Notes under the pieces: generated by a model
Seen by the model: only the letters and a program-made list of their open reading frames with translations
Database searches by the model: none
Told to the model about the DNA's origin: nothing
Translations under genes and position numbers: made by a program
NCBI RefSeq assembly: GCF_000622365.1
Contig: NZ_JASC01000013.1
Location: forward strand, 186,001 to 250,000
From: Sulfitobacter noctilucae
Lineage (GTDB): Bacteria; Pseudomonadota; Alphaproteobacteria; Rhodobacterales; Rhodobacteraceae
Direction: 5' to 3'
DNA length: 64,000 bases
Shown here: piece by piece, positions 53,978-62,274 of the stretch
Layout: each line of letters begins with the position of its first letter
Position numbering within the stretch: position 1 is the first letter of the stretch

Positions 53978-54794
53978 ACCCCTTTGCCGTCACGAATTTC
54001 GCACCTGAATTGCCTTTTTTGCCCCCGACACTCAGGCGGCGGACCTGTGCTGTAGGGCGCGGCGCGTTCGCCCGCATCTGGCGTTTCAGATCAGATACCA
54101 AAGCGGGAAGGGCCATGCCGAAAGCAACTGATTTCCCACCATAGACACCACCCCCGGAAATCACCGAAGCAATCCGTCCGCGTCCGTTTTGGTGGGTAAA
54201 CACCGGGGCGCCGCTTGATCCGAATGTCACATCGCAATCAACTGCAACGATGCGATCGCGCTGGCCCAGAACCTGGCATTGGTTCTGACGCGACAATTGA
54301 TCCAACCGGCCCTGACCGTAAGAGACGACACTGACCGGCCCATCCGGCACATTGCCTTGATGCACGATGAACGGGTCAAGAACATGAGTCGGGATCGGCT
54401 CTGCCAGCCGCACCAGCGCCACATCGTGACGGACGTTGTTCATGTCATGGGTGCCTTTGGGCACATAGCCCACATGCGCTTCAACTTGTGCCACCTTGCG
54501 CTTGGCCGCCGCTTTGCCGTGTGTCAGCCCCGCCTGAAAGGTAATGCTGTCCGGTTCTGCCAGTTTGCGGTCCTTGCCATAGACACAATGCGCCGCCGTC
54601 AGCACCAGATCGGGCGCGATCAACGTGCCGGTGCAGTGACCCTTGCGCGCGATGTCAAGCCGTCCCACCGCTTCCCACGCCAGCGCATCGTTGCGCGTAT
54701 CGAGCGACCGCAGCTTGGTGGACTGTGCCGCAGCAACGCCTGCGTTCAAGCAAAGGGCCACAGAGAGGCCCGCGATAATATTGAATATCTTCAT
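53973..54794 (-). CDS. exported trypsin-like serine protease, copy 2
   Basis: This 273-residue S1-family (V8/Glu-specific-like) protease has a signal peptide (IIAGLSVALCLNAGVAAAQ). The catalytic triad is visible: His in LVLTAAHCVYG, Asp in HDVALVRL and Ser in FGSSGAPVF. Cysteines GHCTGT and NQCQVL / VDCDVT may pair. It ends in a GNSGAKFV tail shared with the upstream paralogue. Its start overlaps that gene by four bases. The GSSGAPV serine loop suggests a specificity unlike classical trypsin (GDSGGP). It should act in the periplasm or be secreted. Confidence 0.92.
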   Translation of the reverse strand: MKIFNIIAGLSVALCLNAGVAAAQSTKLRSLDTRNDALAWEAVGRLDIARKGHCTGTLIAPDLVLTAAHCVYGKDRKLAEPDSITFQAGLTHGKAAAKRKVAQVEAHVGYVPKGTHDMNNVRHDVALVRLAEPIPTHVLDPFIVHQGNVPDGPVSVVSYGQGRLDQLSRQNQCQVLGQRDRIVAVDCDVTFGSSGAPVFTHQNGRGRIASVISGGGVYGGKSVAFGMALPALVSDLKRQMRANAPRPTAQVRRLSVGGKKGNSGAKFVTAKGS

Positions 54795-55606
54795 GGTTTT
54801 ACGAATTTCGCTCCGGTGTTTGCGTTGCCCTGCCCCACCAGCACCCTTTTCCGACGGGGTGCATCGTCTTGAAAGACGCCTTTACCGGCGACCAGCTCCG
54901 CCTGCAAAACCGCCAATGTCGCGCCAAGCGCCGTGCCCAATGACACCCGCTGCCCGTCCACCTCGGCCTTTGCCGAAACGACCGATACGATATGCGGCGC
55001 GCCATCCTCAAAGCTGAAAATCGGTGCACCACTCGATCCGAAATCAACGGAGCAAGAGGTGACAAGCACACCTTCCTGCTGCGCCAGCACTTTGCAAACC
55101 TCCTGCAAAGATGGTGCCTCTGATCGGTCCTTGGCATAGCTTACCACACCTACTGAATCACCCGGACGCGGACGCGCAGCAGTGCCGAAAGGTTTGATCG
55201 TGGTATTGCGAATGGGCCGCTGCAATTCCAACAGCGCCAGATCGTTGCGCACCCGGTCGGAAGACACATCGCCATCATAGACGAACTCGGGGTGCACCAC
55301 AGCGCGACGCACATCACGGTAAGCACCGGCGCGGCCATTGCGCCATCCCGCAAGGAATTGCACCTCGCCGTGATCAATCCGCAGTTTTGTGTCGCGATTG
55401 TAAAGGCAATGCGCCGCCGTCAACACCAGCCGTGGCGCGATCAATGCGCCCGTGCAAAAACCGGTGCCGCCAATGTCCAATCGACCCACCGCTTCCCAAG
55501 CACTGGCGTCCACACCGGAATCAAGGCGTTTAAGCCGTGCGTCCTGTGCGAATCCCGCCGTTGCGATGACCATTGCTACCAAAGAAACAGACATCCATCG
55601 CCGCAC
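54791..55606 (-). CDS. exported trypsin-like serine protease, copy 1
   Basis: This 271-residue protein has a signal peptide (MSVSLVAMVIATAGFAQ) and the triad His in LVLTAAHCLYN, Asp in RNDLALLEL and Ser in FGSSGAPIF. It aligns over its whole length with the following gene (LDASAWEAVGRLDIGG..., matching LAWEAVGRLDIAR), so the pair is a tandem duplication that has diverged. It ends in GNANTGAKFVKP. The order is copy 1, copy 2, coupled by a four-base overlap. Function is unknown; such Rhodobacterales proteases may process envelope or secreted proteins. Confidence 0.92.
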   Translation of the reverse strand: MRRWMSVSLVAMVIATAGFAQDARLKRLDSGVDASAWEAVGRLDIGGTGFCTGALIAPRLVLTAAHCLYNRDTKLRIDHGEVQFLAGWRNGRAGAYRDVRRAVVHPEFVYDGDVSSDRVRNDLALLELQRPIRNTTIKPFGTAARPRPGDSVGVVSYAKDRSEAPSLQEVCKVLAQQEGVLVTSCSVDFGSSGAPIFSFEDGAPHIVSVVSAKAEVDGQRVSLGTALGATLAVLQAELVAGKGVFQDDAPRRKRVLVGQGNANTGAKFVKP

Positions 55607-55674
55607 AGACTTACCCCATCATTAATCAGAGGGTCCGGATAGCGAAGACTTGCGGCGAAAATAGGGCAACTAGG

Positions 55675-57066
55675 TTAACGAAGTCGGGGAATAGCCGGAT
55701 CAGGCAAAGTTTCGCCACAAAGCGCCGGTGGTTTGGGGCCACCCGACGCCCAGTCAAGCAATTCAACCGTATGCACAATCGGCATTTTGGCCGCTGAGCC
55801 GATCTGCATCATGCATCCGATATTGCCAGCGGCGATCACATCGGGCTTTTTGGCCTCCAACGTGCGCACCTTGCGTTCCTTCAACTGCGCCGAAATTTCG
55901 GGCTGCATCAGGTTATAGGTGCCCGCAGACCCACAACACAAATGCGGGTCCGATGGCTCCACTACCGTAAACCCGGCCTTCTTCAGCAAGTCTTTGGGAT
56001 AGGTCTTGATTTGTTGGCCATGCTGCAAGGAACAAGCCGCGTGATAGGCGACCACCATGCCTTCGGGCACAGGCTCCTGCCGGATATGCCGATCTATTCC
56101 TGCGATCTTGCCTTTAGCCGGGCGGGGTGCTGGCGGCTCAGGCGTCTCTTGGCTCAGGTCCATCAGCACCTCGGACACATCTTTCGCGATGGCAGAAACC
56201 CGCGCGGCGTCAGCGGTCAGTGGGTCATTGCGGAACATATGCCCGTAATCCTTGACGGTGGTGCCACAGCCGCTGGTGTTGATCACAATGGCATCCAGCC
56301 CGTCGCCGTCCATTTCCGCACACCATGCCTTGATGTTTTTTGCCGCAGTCGCGTGGCTTTCGGAGGTTTTGCCCATGTGATGGGTCAGCGCACCACAACA
56401 TCCGGCACCTTCGGCGACAACGACATCGCAACCCAGCCGCGTCAGTAGCCGGATCGTGGCATCATTGATGTCCGTGTTCAGCGCTTTCTGTGCACAGCCG
56501 GTCATCAGCGCGACCCGTTTTTTGCGAGGGGTTTCGGCGGCAAAGGTCTGTGGATCATCATTGCGACTGACCGGCGGGATCACCTTCGGTGCCATCTCCA
56601 GCATGGCCCGTAAACGCGCGTCCGGCATGAACCTAGCAAAAGGCCGCCCGATCTTGGCTCCCAAAAGCGCGACACGAAACCGCATCGGATAGGGCAAAAT
56701 CCGCGCCAGGACCCAGCGCAAGGCGCGATCCGAGAGGGGCCGCTTGTACCGCTGATCAATGTATTCTCGCGCATGATCAATCAGATGCATGTAGTGCACC
56801 CCCGACGGACAGGTTGTCATGCACGCCAGACACGACAGACAGCGGTCGATGTGTTTGACCGTCTTTTCATCAGGCACACGCTCGTTTTCAAGCATGTCCT
56901 TGATCAGGTAAATCCGCCCACGCGGGCTGTCCAATTCATCGCCAAGCACCTGATAGGTGGGGCAGGTTGCCGTGCAGAATCCGCAATGCACGCAAGAGCG
57001 CAAAATTTCGTTGCTGCGCTGGATGGCAGGGTCGCGCAATTGCGCGTCGGTAAAAGTGGTCTGCAT
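55675..57066 (-). CDS. glcF: glycolate oxidase iron-sulfur subunit
   Basis: This 463-residue protein has two 4Fe-4S ferredoxin motifs near the N-terminus (CVHCGFCTATCP and CLSCLACMTTCP) followed by two CCG domains with GAGCCGAL and DPHLCCGSAGTY, the cysteine-rich redox motifs of GlcF/LldF/HdrB-type subunits. It passes electrons from the GlcD/GlcE flavin subunits to the membrane quinone pool. The ATG at 57066 is preferred; sixteen further codons are open. It is the last gene of the glc operon (glcD, glcE, membrane protein, glcF). Confidence 0.95.
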   Translation of the reverse strand: MQTTFTDAQLRDPAIQRSNEILRSCVHCGFCTATCPTYQVLGDELDSPRGRIYLIKDMLENERVPDEKTVKHIDRCLSCLACMTTCPSGVHYMHLIDHAREYIDQRYKRPLSDRALRWVLARILPYPMRFRVALLGAKIGRPFARFMPDARLRAMLEMAPKVIPPVSRNDDPQTFAAETPRKKRVALMTGCAQKALNTDINDATIRLLTRLGCDVVVAEGAGCCGALTHHMGKTSESHATAAKNIKAWCAEMDGDGLDAIVINTSGCGTTVKDYGHMFRNDPLTADAARVSAIAKDVSEVLMDLSQETPEPPAPRPAKGKIAGIDRHIRQEPVPEGMVVAYHAACSLQHGQQIKTYPKDLLKKAGFTVVEPSDPHLCCGSAGTYNLMQPEISAQLKERKVRTLEAKKPDVIAAGNIGCMMQIGSAAKMPIVHTVELLDWASGGPKPPALCGETLPDPAIPRLR

Positions 57067-57074
57067 ATGAATTC

Positions 57075-57440
57075 CTACCCGTAAAACATATCTGCCGAAG
57101 CAAGGCCGAACCACGGCATCGTTGTGCCCGCCGCGCCAATCACCCCGGTCCAGCGCCGCATCGCGAGACCCCGGTCAACATGCCGCAACGCCCGCGCGCC
57201 ATAGGCCAGCACACCAATCCAGGCAAACCAGATCAGCAGGATGCTGACCACAGTAAGCGCAAAATGCCGCCCCCACAGGTCAGCAAAGCCGTAGCGCAAG
57301 ATCAATCCACCCGCCGCCAGCAGCGCAATGCAGGCGGCCAGTGCACGCTGGCCGATCAGCGCCTCACCCCGCCGCGTCAACATCCGGAAACCAAGCGGCC
57401 CTCCGATGAAGAATACAGCAAAGATCACTGCAAGGTTCAT
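57075..57440 (-). CDS. membrane protein encoded inside the glc operon
   Basis: This 121-residue protein has about three to four helices (AVIFAVFFIGGPLGFRML, ALAACIALLAAGGLILRYG, ALTVVSILLIWFAWIGVLAY, and a weak one near the end). It overlaps glcE by four bases upstream and ends nine bases before glcF. It is not one of the known glycolate oxidase subunits. It could anchor the GlcDEF complex or take part in glycolate transport; this is inference from position. Confidence 0.7.
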   Translation of the reverse strand: MNLAVIFAVFFIGGPLGFRMLTRRGEALIGQRALAACIALLAAGGLILRYGFADLWGRHFALTVVSILLIWFAWIGVLAYGARALRHVDRGLAMRRWTGVIGAAGTTMPWFGLASADMFYG

Positions 57441-58555
57441 GCGGCCGCGTCCATCAAACCAGCGTTGAACACCCCCTTGGGGTCAAACCGCGCCCGCAAT
57501 CCGGCGGTCAGCCGCGCAACCCCCGCGCTTTCGAGCTGGAACACGCCCAGCCGCGCTTTGGTCTGTGTATCGCCGCGCAACAGCGTCGCATGCCCGTCAA
57601 AGCCCCCCAAACGCGCGCGCAGATCGGTGCCCGCCGCCATCCGCAGCCAGATCAATCCACCGGCCCAGTCAAAAAGATGGGCCTCCGCGCCTGCCTTGGC
57701 GGCCAGCTCGGGTGCGTCCGAGGGCTTGCAAGACAGCCGCCAGATATCTCCGTCCGTCCCTTGAAAGCTCTGCACCTGCCGCTGATCGTGCCAAAAGGTC
57801 TCGGACGCATCGGCATCCAACATCACCATCTCGGACCCACCAGCGTTCAAGACACCGCGCAACTGCTCCAGCCGATAGGCGACACTCGCCTCAAACCCCT
57901 CGACACGCAGCACGGTTTGGCCGCTTTGCGAATCATGGCAGGCTCCGCTCACCTCGAACGGGCTGCCCATAGCGCGGCTCATCGCCCCGACCGCCCGGGC
58001 GTCGTCCAGACCGTGCAAAATCAACGACCCTTGCGTCTCGGGACGCGGCAACACTTTGAACGAGACTTCGCTCAATACCCCCAAGGTGCCGAAAGATCCC
58101 GCCATCAGTTTGACCAGATCATAGCCGGTAACATTTTTCATCACGCGTCCGCCATTCTTGATGACAGTGCCCTGCCCATCGACAAAGCGCACACCCAACA
58201 GAAAATCCCGCGCCGCCCCCACCGATATCCGGCGTGGCCCGCTGACATTGGCCGCAAAAACACCGCCGATTGTCGGCTCACCCTGCGTTCCGATCAGTCC
58301 ACGATGGTCCATCGGTTCAAACGCCAACCGCTGGTTTTCTTCTGCAAGCGCCGCTTCGATCTGTGCAACCGGCGTCCCGGCCTGCGCCACCATCGTCATG
58401 GCACCCGGCTCATACAGCGTGATCCCTGACAACCCAGCCGTGGACAAGACCTCACCAGCCGGTGCCATACCGCGCGTTCCGCCACCCCGCACCGACAAGG
58501 GCCCACTGGCCCCTGCAATCTGCTCCGCCAGTTCCTGTTCTGTTACAACCTGCAT
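57437..58555 (-). CDS. glcE: glycolate oxidase FAD-binding subunit
   Basis: This 372-residue protein has an FAD_binding_4 (PCMH-type) domain, about 10-180, with PLSVRGGGTRGMAP, LIGTQGEPTIGGVFAANVSGPRRISVGAARDFLLGVRFVDG and GRVMKNVTGYDLVKLMAGSFGTLGVLSEVSFKV. It lacks the full catalytic cap domain of GlcD, as usual for GlcE. It works with GlcD and GlcF to oxidise glycolate to glyoxylate. The repeated leader element lies directly before its ATG. Its stop overlaps the membrane protein gene. Confidence 0.94.
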   Translation of the reverse strand: MQVVTEQELAEQIAGASGPLSVRGGGTRGMAPAGEVLSTAGLSGITLYEPGAMTMVAQAGTPVAQIEAALAEENQRLAFEPMDHRGLIGTQGEPTIGGVFAANVSGPRRISVGAARDFLLGVRFVDGQGTVIKNGGRVMKNVTGYDLVKLMAGSFGTLGVLSEVSFKVLPRPETQGSLILHGLDDARAVGAMSRAMGSPFEVSGACHDSQSGQTVLRVEGFEASVAYRLEQLRGVLNAGGSEMVMLDADASETFWHDQRQVQSFQGTDGDIWRLSCKPSDAPELAAKAGAEAHLFDWAGGLIWLRMAAGTDLRARLGGFDGHATLLRGDTQTKARLGVFQLESAGVARLTAGLRARFDPKGVFNAGLMDAAA

Positions 58556-58560
58556 CTCTC

Positions 58561-58577
58561 TTTGGCCTTATATACCG
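58561..58577 (-). repeat. leader element copy B (shared with the AAA+ gene leader)
   Basis: CGGTATATAAGGCCAAA (minus strand), identical to 44532-44548, sits five bases before the glcE ATG, within the 55-base glcD-glcE spacer. The flanks (GCGGGCGGTG ... GTGTGGA) resemble copy A. Confidence 0.6.
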
Positions 58578-58610
58578 TCCACACCGCCTACGGGCACCGC
58601 CCGCATGCGT

Positions 58611-60059
58611 TCATTCCGCTGCCAGTGCCAAGCCGCGCCGCGCATCAGACGCATCCAGTGGAAAAACCTTGGCCGGGTTCAAAAGCCAGCCGGGATCAAA
58701 CACATCCTTTACCGCCATCTGCGCTTCCAAATCGGCAGGCGCATATTGCACATGCATCAGATCGCGCTTTTCGATCCCGACACCGTGCTCGCCAGTCAGG
58801 CACCCACCAACTTCGACACAAAGCTTCAGGATTTCCGCACCAAATTCTTCACACAGTTCCAGATCACCGGGCTTGTTTGCATCAAACAGGATCAGCGGGT
58901 GCATGTTGCCGTCGCCCGCATGGAACACATTGCCGACCTTCAGGCCAAACTCATCCGACATCTCGCCGATCCGGCGCAATACCAGCGGCAGGCTGCTGAC
59001 CGGGATGGTCCCGTCCAGACACATATAGTCGTTGATCTGCCCCATTGCCCCGAATGCCGACTTGCGTCCCAGCCAGATCTTGCCGCTTTCCTCTGCGGAT
59101 TTACTCTCGCGCAACTCGACCGGATTGTGCCGCCGCGCAATCTCCATGATCAGGCGCAATTGGTGGTCGATCTCTGCAACAGACCCTTCGACCTCTACAA
59201 TCAACAGCGCCTCGCACATCGGGTATCCCGCCTTGGCAAACGCCTCCGTTGCTTCAATGCAGGGGCGGTCCATAAACTCGATCGCGACCGGCAAAACGCC
59301 AGCCTTGATGATGTCGCTCACGCAAGCACCAGCAACAACAGTATCGTCAAATCCCATCAACACAGGCCGCGCCCCTTCGGGTTTGGGCAGAATGCGCAAA
59401 ATCGCCTCGGTCACGACGCCCAACTGGCCTTCTGAACCGCAGATCACCCCCAACAGGTCCAGCCCACCCGCATCCATATGGCCACCGCCGATTTCTATGA
59501 CCTCGCCGTCCATCATCACCATTTTGACGCCCAGCAGGTTGTTCGTGGTCACACCGTATTTCAGGCAATGCGCCCCGCCGGAATTCATCGCGATATTGCC
59601 CGCAATCGCACAGGCCAATTGCGAAGACGGGTCCGGCGCGTAGAAAAAGCCGTCGGTCTCGACGGCTCCGGTCACCGACAGGTTGGTCCGCCCTGTCTGC
59701 ACCCGGATGAGCCGGTTGTCGTAATCGGTCTCGATCACATCGTTCATCCGCGCCACGCCAAGGATCACACAGTCCGCCGTGGGCAGCGCCCCGCCTGCAA
59801 GCGACGTGCCAGAGCCGCGCGGCACCACCGGTACACCTTCCTCATGGCATATTCGCAGCACGTCCGAGACTTCCTGCGTGCTAGATGGCAAAACCGCCAC
59901 CATCGGCGGACAGCGGTAGGCAGTCAGCGCATCACATTCGTAGGCTTTTGTCTCGCGCTCTTCATAAATCACCGCATCTGCTGGCAGAACGCCAAGCAAC
60001 CGCTCCACCACACGCGCCTTGCGGGCCATCACAGCGGCGTCAGGAATAGGCATTTGCAT
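58611..60059 (-). CDS. glcD: glycolate oxidase FAD-linked subunit
   Basis: This 482-residue protein has an FAD-binding PCMH domain (about 50-230, VPVVPRGSGTSLAGGALPTADCVIL and NIAMNSGGAHCLKYGVTTNNLLG) and a FAD-oxidase C-terminal domain with NVFHAGDGNMHPLILFD and CLTGEHGVGIEKRDLM, which includes the conserved His-Gly-Asp substrate/FAD contacts. It oxidises glycolate (or D-lactate) to the 2-oxo acid. The start at 60059 has AGGAGAT at good distance; fifteen codons upstream are open. It heads the operon glcD-glcE-membrane protein-glcF. Confidence 0.95.
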   Translation of the reverse strand: MQMPIPDAAVMARKARVVERLLGVLPADAVIYEERETKAYECDALTAYRCPPMVAVLPSSTQEVSDVLRICHEEGVPVVPRGSGTSLAGGALPTADCVILGVARMNDVIETDYDNRLIRVQTGRTNLSVTGAVETDGFFYAPDPSSQLACAIAGNIAMNSGGAHCLKYGVTTNNLLGVKMVMMDGEVIEIGGGHMDAGGLDLLGVICGSEGQLGVVTEAILRILPKPEGARPVLMGFDDTVVAGACVSDIIKAGVLPVAIEFMDRPCIEATEAFAKAGYPMCEALLIVEVEGSVAEIDHQLRLIMEIARRHNPVELRESKSAEESGKIWLGRKSAFGAMGQINDYMCLDGTIPVSSLPLVLRRIGEMSDEFGLKVGNVFHAGDGNMHPLILFDANKPGDLELCEEFGAEILKLCVEVGGCLTGEHGVGIEKRDLMHVQYAPADLEAQMAVKDVFDPGWLLNPAKVFPLDASDARRGLALAAE

Positions 60060-60149
60060 CGGCCAGATCTCCTTTGGGGTAATTTGGTAAAATAATATGA
60101 CCAATAATGACAGTTGGCAATAAACATCTCATCGCTCTATGACCATAGC

Positions 60150-60842
60150 ATGAATTGGACAGACCGCTTCACTCTCTTCGGCCCTCTGGATTTCGGTGCA
60201 ATCGCGGTCCTCTTTGCCTGTTGGCTGCTCATCGGTTGGCTGGTTGAACATCCAAGCGCGAAAAAGCCCTCGGTCTCGCGGATCATGGCGGACTATCGCC
60301 GCGACTGGATGCGCGAAATGATCACCCGTCAACCGCGCATCTTCGATGCCCAGACCATCGCAACCCTGCGGCAAAGCACCTCGTTCTTTGCGTCGACAGC
60401 GATGATCGCCATCGGCGGTACATTGGCCTTGATCGGCAACTCAGACCGGCTTTCCGGGGTGGCGCAGGACATCACCCAAATCTCCCATCCCGACATCGTC
60501 TGGGAGATCAAGTTGCTGATCGTCGTCTTCTTCCTGACAAATGCTTTTCTGAAATTCGTTTGGTCAAACAGGCTGTTCGGCTATTGTTCGGTGATCATGG
60601 GGGCGGTGCCAAACGACGTCACTCACCCAGACGCCCCTAAAATCGCCAATAAAGCGGCAGAGGTGAACATCGTCGCGGCCCGTAGCTTTAACAGAGGCTT
60701 GCGTGCGGTTTATTTTGCGATGGCCGGGCTGTGTTGGCTCGCCGGGCCAGCACTGCTGCTATTTGGTGCAATTTTGACACTGATCGTCATCTGGCGGCGC
60801 GAATTCGCATCTGAATCCCGGCGAATCCTATTGGAAAAGTAG
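60150..60842 (+). CDS. DUF599 family membrane protein
   Basis: This roughly 230-residue protein has four helices (about 10-28, 80-102, 125-143, 190-220) and the pattern PLDFGAIAVLFACWLLIGWLVE, MADYRRDWMREMITRQPRIFDAQTIATLRQSTSFFASTAMIAIGG, FLKFVWSNRLFGYCSVIMGAVP and ARSFNRGLRAVYFAMAGLCWLAG of DUF599 (PF04654). Function is unknown. The frame can begin at a TTG (60114), but the ATG at 60150 matches family members. It is divergent from glcD. Confidence 0.85.
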   Translation: MNWTDRFTLFGPLDFGAIAVLFACWLLIGWLVEHPSAKKPSVSRIMADYRRDWMREMITRQPRIFDAQTIATLRQSTSFFASTAMIAIGGTLALIGNSDRLSGVAQDITQISHPDIVWEIKLLIVVFFLTNAFLKFVWSNRLFGYCSVIMGAVPNDVTHPDAPKIANKAAEVNIVAARSFNRGLRAVYFAMAGLCWLAGPALLLFGAILTLIVIWRREFASESRRILLEK

Positions 60843-60883
60843 TACAGTGGATTATATACCCTTTTTAACTCATTGGTGTTCCC

Positions 60884-61237
60884 ATGTTGAAACGCAGTAT
60901 ATTAGCCCTTTCTCTAGCAGCATCGCCTATTCTGGCTGATCCCCCCGCTGTCCAAAACGCGACAGTAGAGCGGAACGGTAATCTTTGGACGTTTGAGGTT
61001 ACCCTGTCCCACGGTGATACCGGCTGGGACCATTATGCCGATGCCTGGCGCGTTGTGGATATGGATGGCAACGAACTTGGCCTGCGCAATCTGGCGCATC
61101 CGCATGTCACCGAACAACCCTTCACGCGCACACTTTCGGGTGTGGCCGTTCCCGAAGGACTATCGGAAGTTGGCATTCAGGCGCGTGACACGTTGACAGG
61201 GTGGAGCCCGGACATCACCATCGTCAAGATCAGGTAA
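60884..61237 (+). CDS. exported hypothetical protein
   Basis: This 117-residue protein has a signal peptide (KRSILALSLAASPILAD) and a mature part of beta-strand character (VERNGNLWTFEVTLSHGDTGWDHYADAWRVVDMDGNELGLRNL). The D-x-W-R-V...D-x-x-G motif and Thr-rich end suggest a small immunoglobulin-like periplasmic protein. I do not recognise a family. It follows DUF599 by 41 bases in the same direction and ends four bases before convergent rlmH. Confidence 0.7.
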   Translation: MLKRSILALSLAASPILADPPAVQNATVERNGNLWTFEVTLSHGDTGWDHYADAWRVVDMDGNELGLRNLAHPHVTEQPFTRTLSGVAVPEGLSEVGIQARDTLTGWSPDITIVKIR

Positions 61238-61241
61238 GCGT

Positions 61242-61712
61242 TCAAACCCTGTGATAGGGTCCGCCCGACAGGATCGAAGCGGCCCGGTAAAGTTGCTCTG
61301 CCAGCATCACGCGCACCAGCATATGCGGCCAGACCATTTTACCGAAAGACACAGCATGATCGGCCCGCGCGCGTAGTGCCGGATCAATGCCGTCGGCCCC
61401 GCCGATGACAAAAGCGACATCACTGCGGCCCCCATCGCGCCAATCTCCTAGACGCGATGCGAAAGCAGGAGAGGTTTCGACCTTGCCGCGTTCGTCCATC
61501 ACACAGATCAGCGCGCCTGTCGGCACAGCCTTGGTCAGCAGTGTGGCCTCAGCAGCCATGCCACCGCCCTTTTTGCCCTCAACTTCAACGACCTGGGCCG
61601 GACCCAGCGCCATGCTGCGCCCGGTCCGGTTAAATCGTGTCAAATAATCGTTGATGAGGTCTTTTTCAGGGCCCGCCCGAAGACGGCCCACTGCACAAAT
61701 ATGCACACGCAT
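61242..61712 (-). CDS. rlmH: 23S rRNA (pseudouridine(1915)-N(3))-methyltransferase
   Basis: This 156-residue SPOUT-fold enzyme has [28 protein letters not shown] at the start, the knot segment [21 protein letters not shown] and the C-terminal [34 protein letters not shown], all diagnostic of RlmH. It methylates the pseudouridine at 1915 in helix 69 of 23S rRNA on the 70S ribosome. It follows rsfS by 26 bases, a widespread pair. Confidence 0.96.
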   Translation of the reverse strand: MRVHICAVGRLRAGPEKDLINDYLTRFNRTGRSMALGPAQVVEVEGKKGGGMAAEATLLTKAVPTGALICVMDERGKVETSPAFASRLGDWRDGGRSDVAFVIGGADGIDPALRARADHAVSFGKMVWPHMLVRVMLAEQLYRAASILSGGPYHRV

Positions 61713-61738
61713 ACGCGTCTAATCCCGCCGCTGCGGGA

Positions 61739-62107
61739 TCAGTTCTTCGGTGCCACGGCTTCGCCGCCGTCCGTCCACATTTTTTCCAGCTGATAGAACT
61801 CGCGCACTTCGGGCCGGAAAACGTGCACAATGACATCACCGGTGTCGATCAGAACCCAGTCGCCTGTGTCCTTGCCTTCAACTTTTGGTGTGCGGCCAAA
61901 TTCGTCTTTGACCATCTGAGCCAGCTTTTCAGAGATCGCGGACACCTGACGGGTCGAACGGCCCGAGCAGATAATCATATAGTCGCCAATTTCTGTCTTG
62001 CCGCGCAGCGAGATCTGCACAACGTCTTCAGCTTTGTCTTCGTCTAGTGTGGTGAGAATACGGGCCAGAAGTGCATCACTTGTGGCCATGTCAGAACCTA
62101 CCGCCAT
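61739..62107 (-). CDS. rsfS: ribosomal silencing factor RsfS
   Basis: This roughly 122-residue protein has the family core KAEDVVQISLRGKTEIGDYMIICSGRSTRQVSAISEKLAQMVKDEFG and VEGKDTGDWVLIDTGDVIVHVFRPEVREFYQLEKMW. It binds uL14 and prevents subunit joining when nutrients run low. The start is uncertain: the frame is open to 62230, with ATGs at 62188, 62107 and 62089. The 62107 ATG overlaps the stop of a short upstream frame that has a strong Shine-Dalgarno (annotated separately), so coupling is possible. It is followed by rlmH. Confidence 0.92.
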   Translation of the reverse strand: MAVGSDMATSDALLARILTTLDEDKAEDVVQISLRGKTEIGDYMIICSGRSTRQVSAISEKLAQMVKDEFGRTPKVEGKDTGDWVLIDTGDVIVHVFRPEVREFYQLEKMWTDGGEAVAPKN

Positions 62108-62163
62108 CAGCGGTGCTTTCTGTGTCGCAGACTGATCTGCGTTCGCTTGGATTGCCAGGACAT
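62107..62163 (-). CDS. possible 18-codon leader peptide of rsfS
   Basis: An AAGGAGG at 62167-62173 (complement) lies three bases before an ATG out of frame with rsfS. The frame reads MSWQSKRTQISLRHRKHR, highly basic, and its TGA overlaps an in-frame rsfS ATG (TGATG). It could couple or attenuate rsfS translation, or the Shine-Dalgarno may serve a CTG start of rsfS itself. Confidence 0.25.
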   Translation of the reverse strand: MSWQSKRTQISLRHRKHR

Positions 62164-62274
62164 TGTCCTCCTTACCTCGCGCCTCCATGCCCCGGGCGCT
62201 GGGGATGTTTAAGAATAACAACCCCAGCACGACATTTCAATGACAGCCGCCAAGATCGGCGGTTCTATGTGACC

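Noticed and set aside
58158..59435. A 425-codon plus-strand frame opposite glcE and glcD
   Set aside because: It is a shadow of two clearly recognised genes; its composition is typical of an antisense frame.
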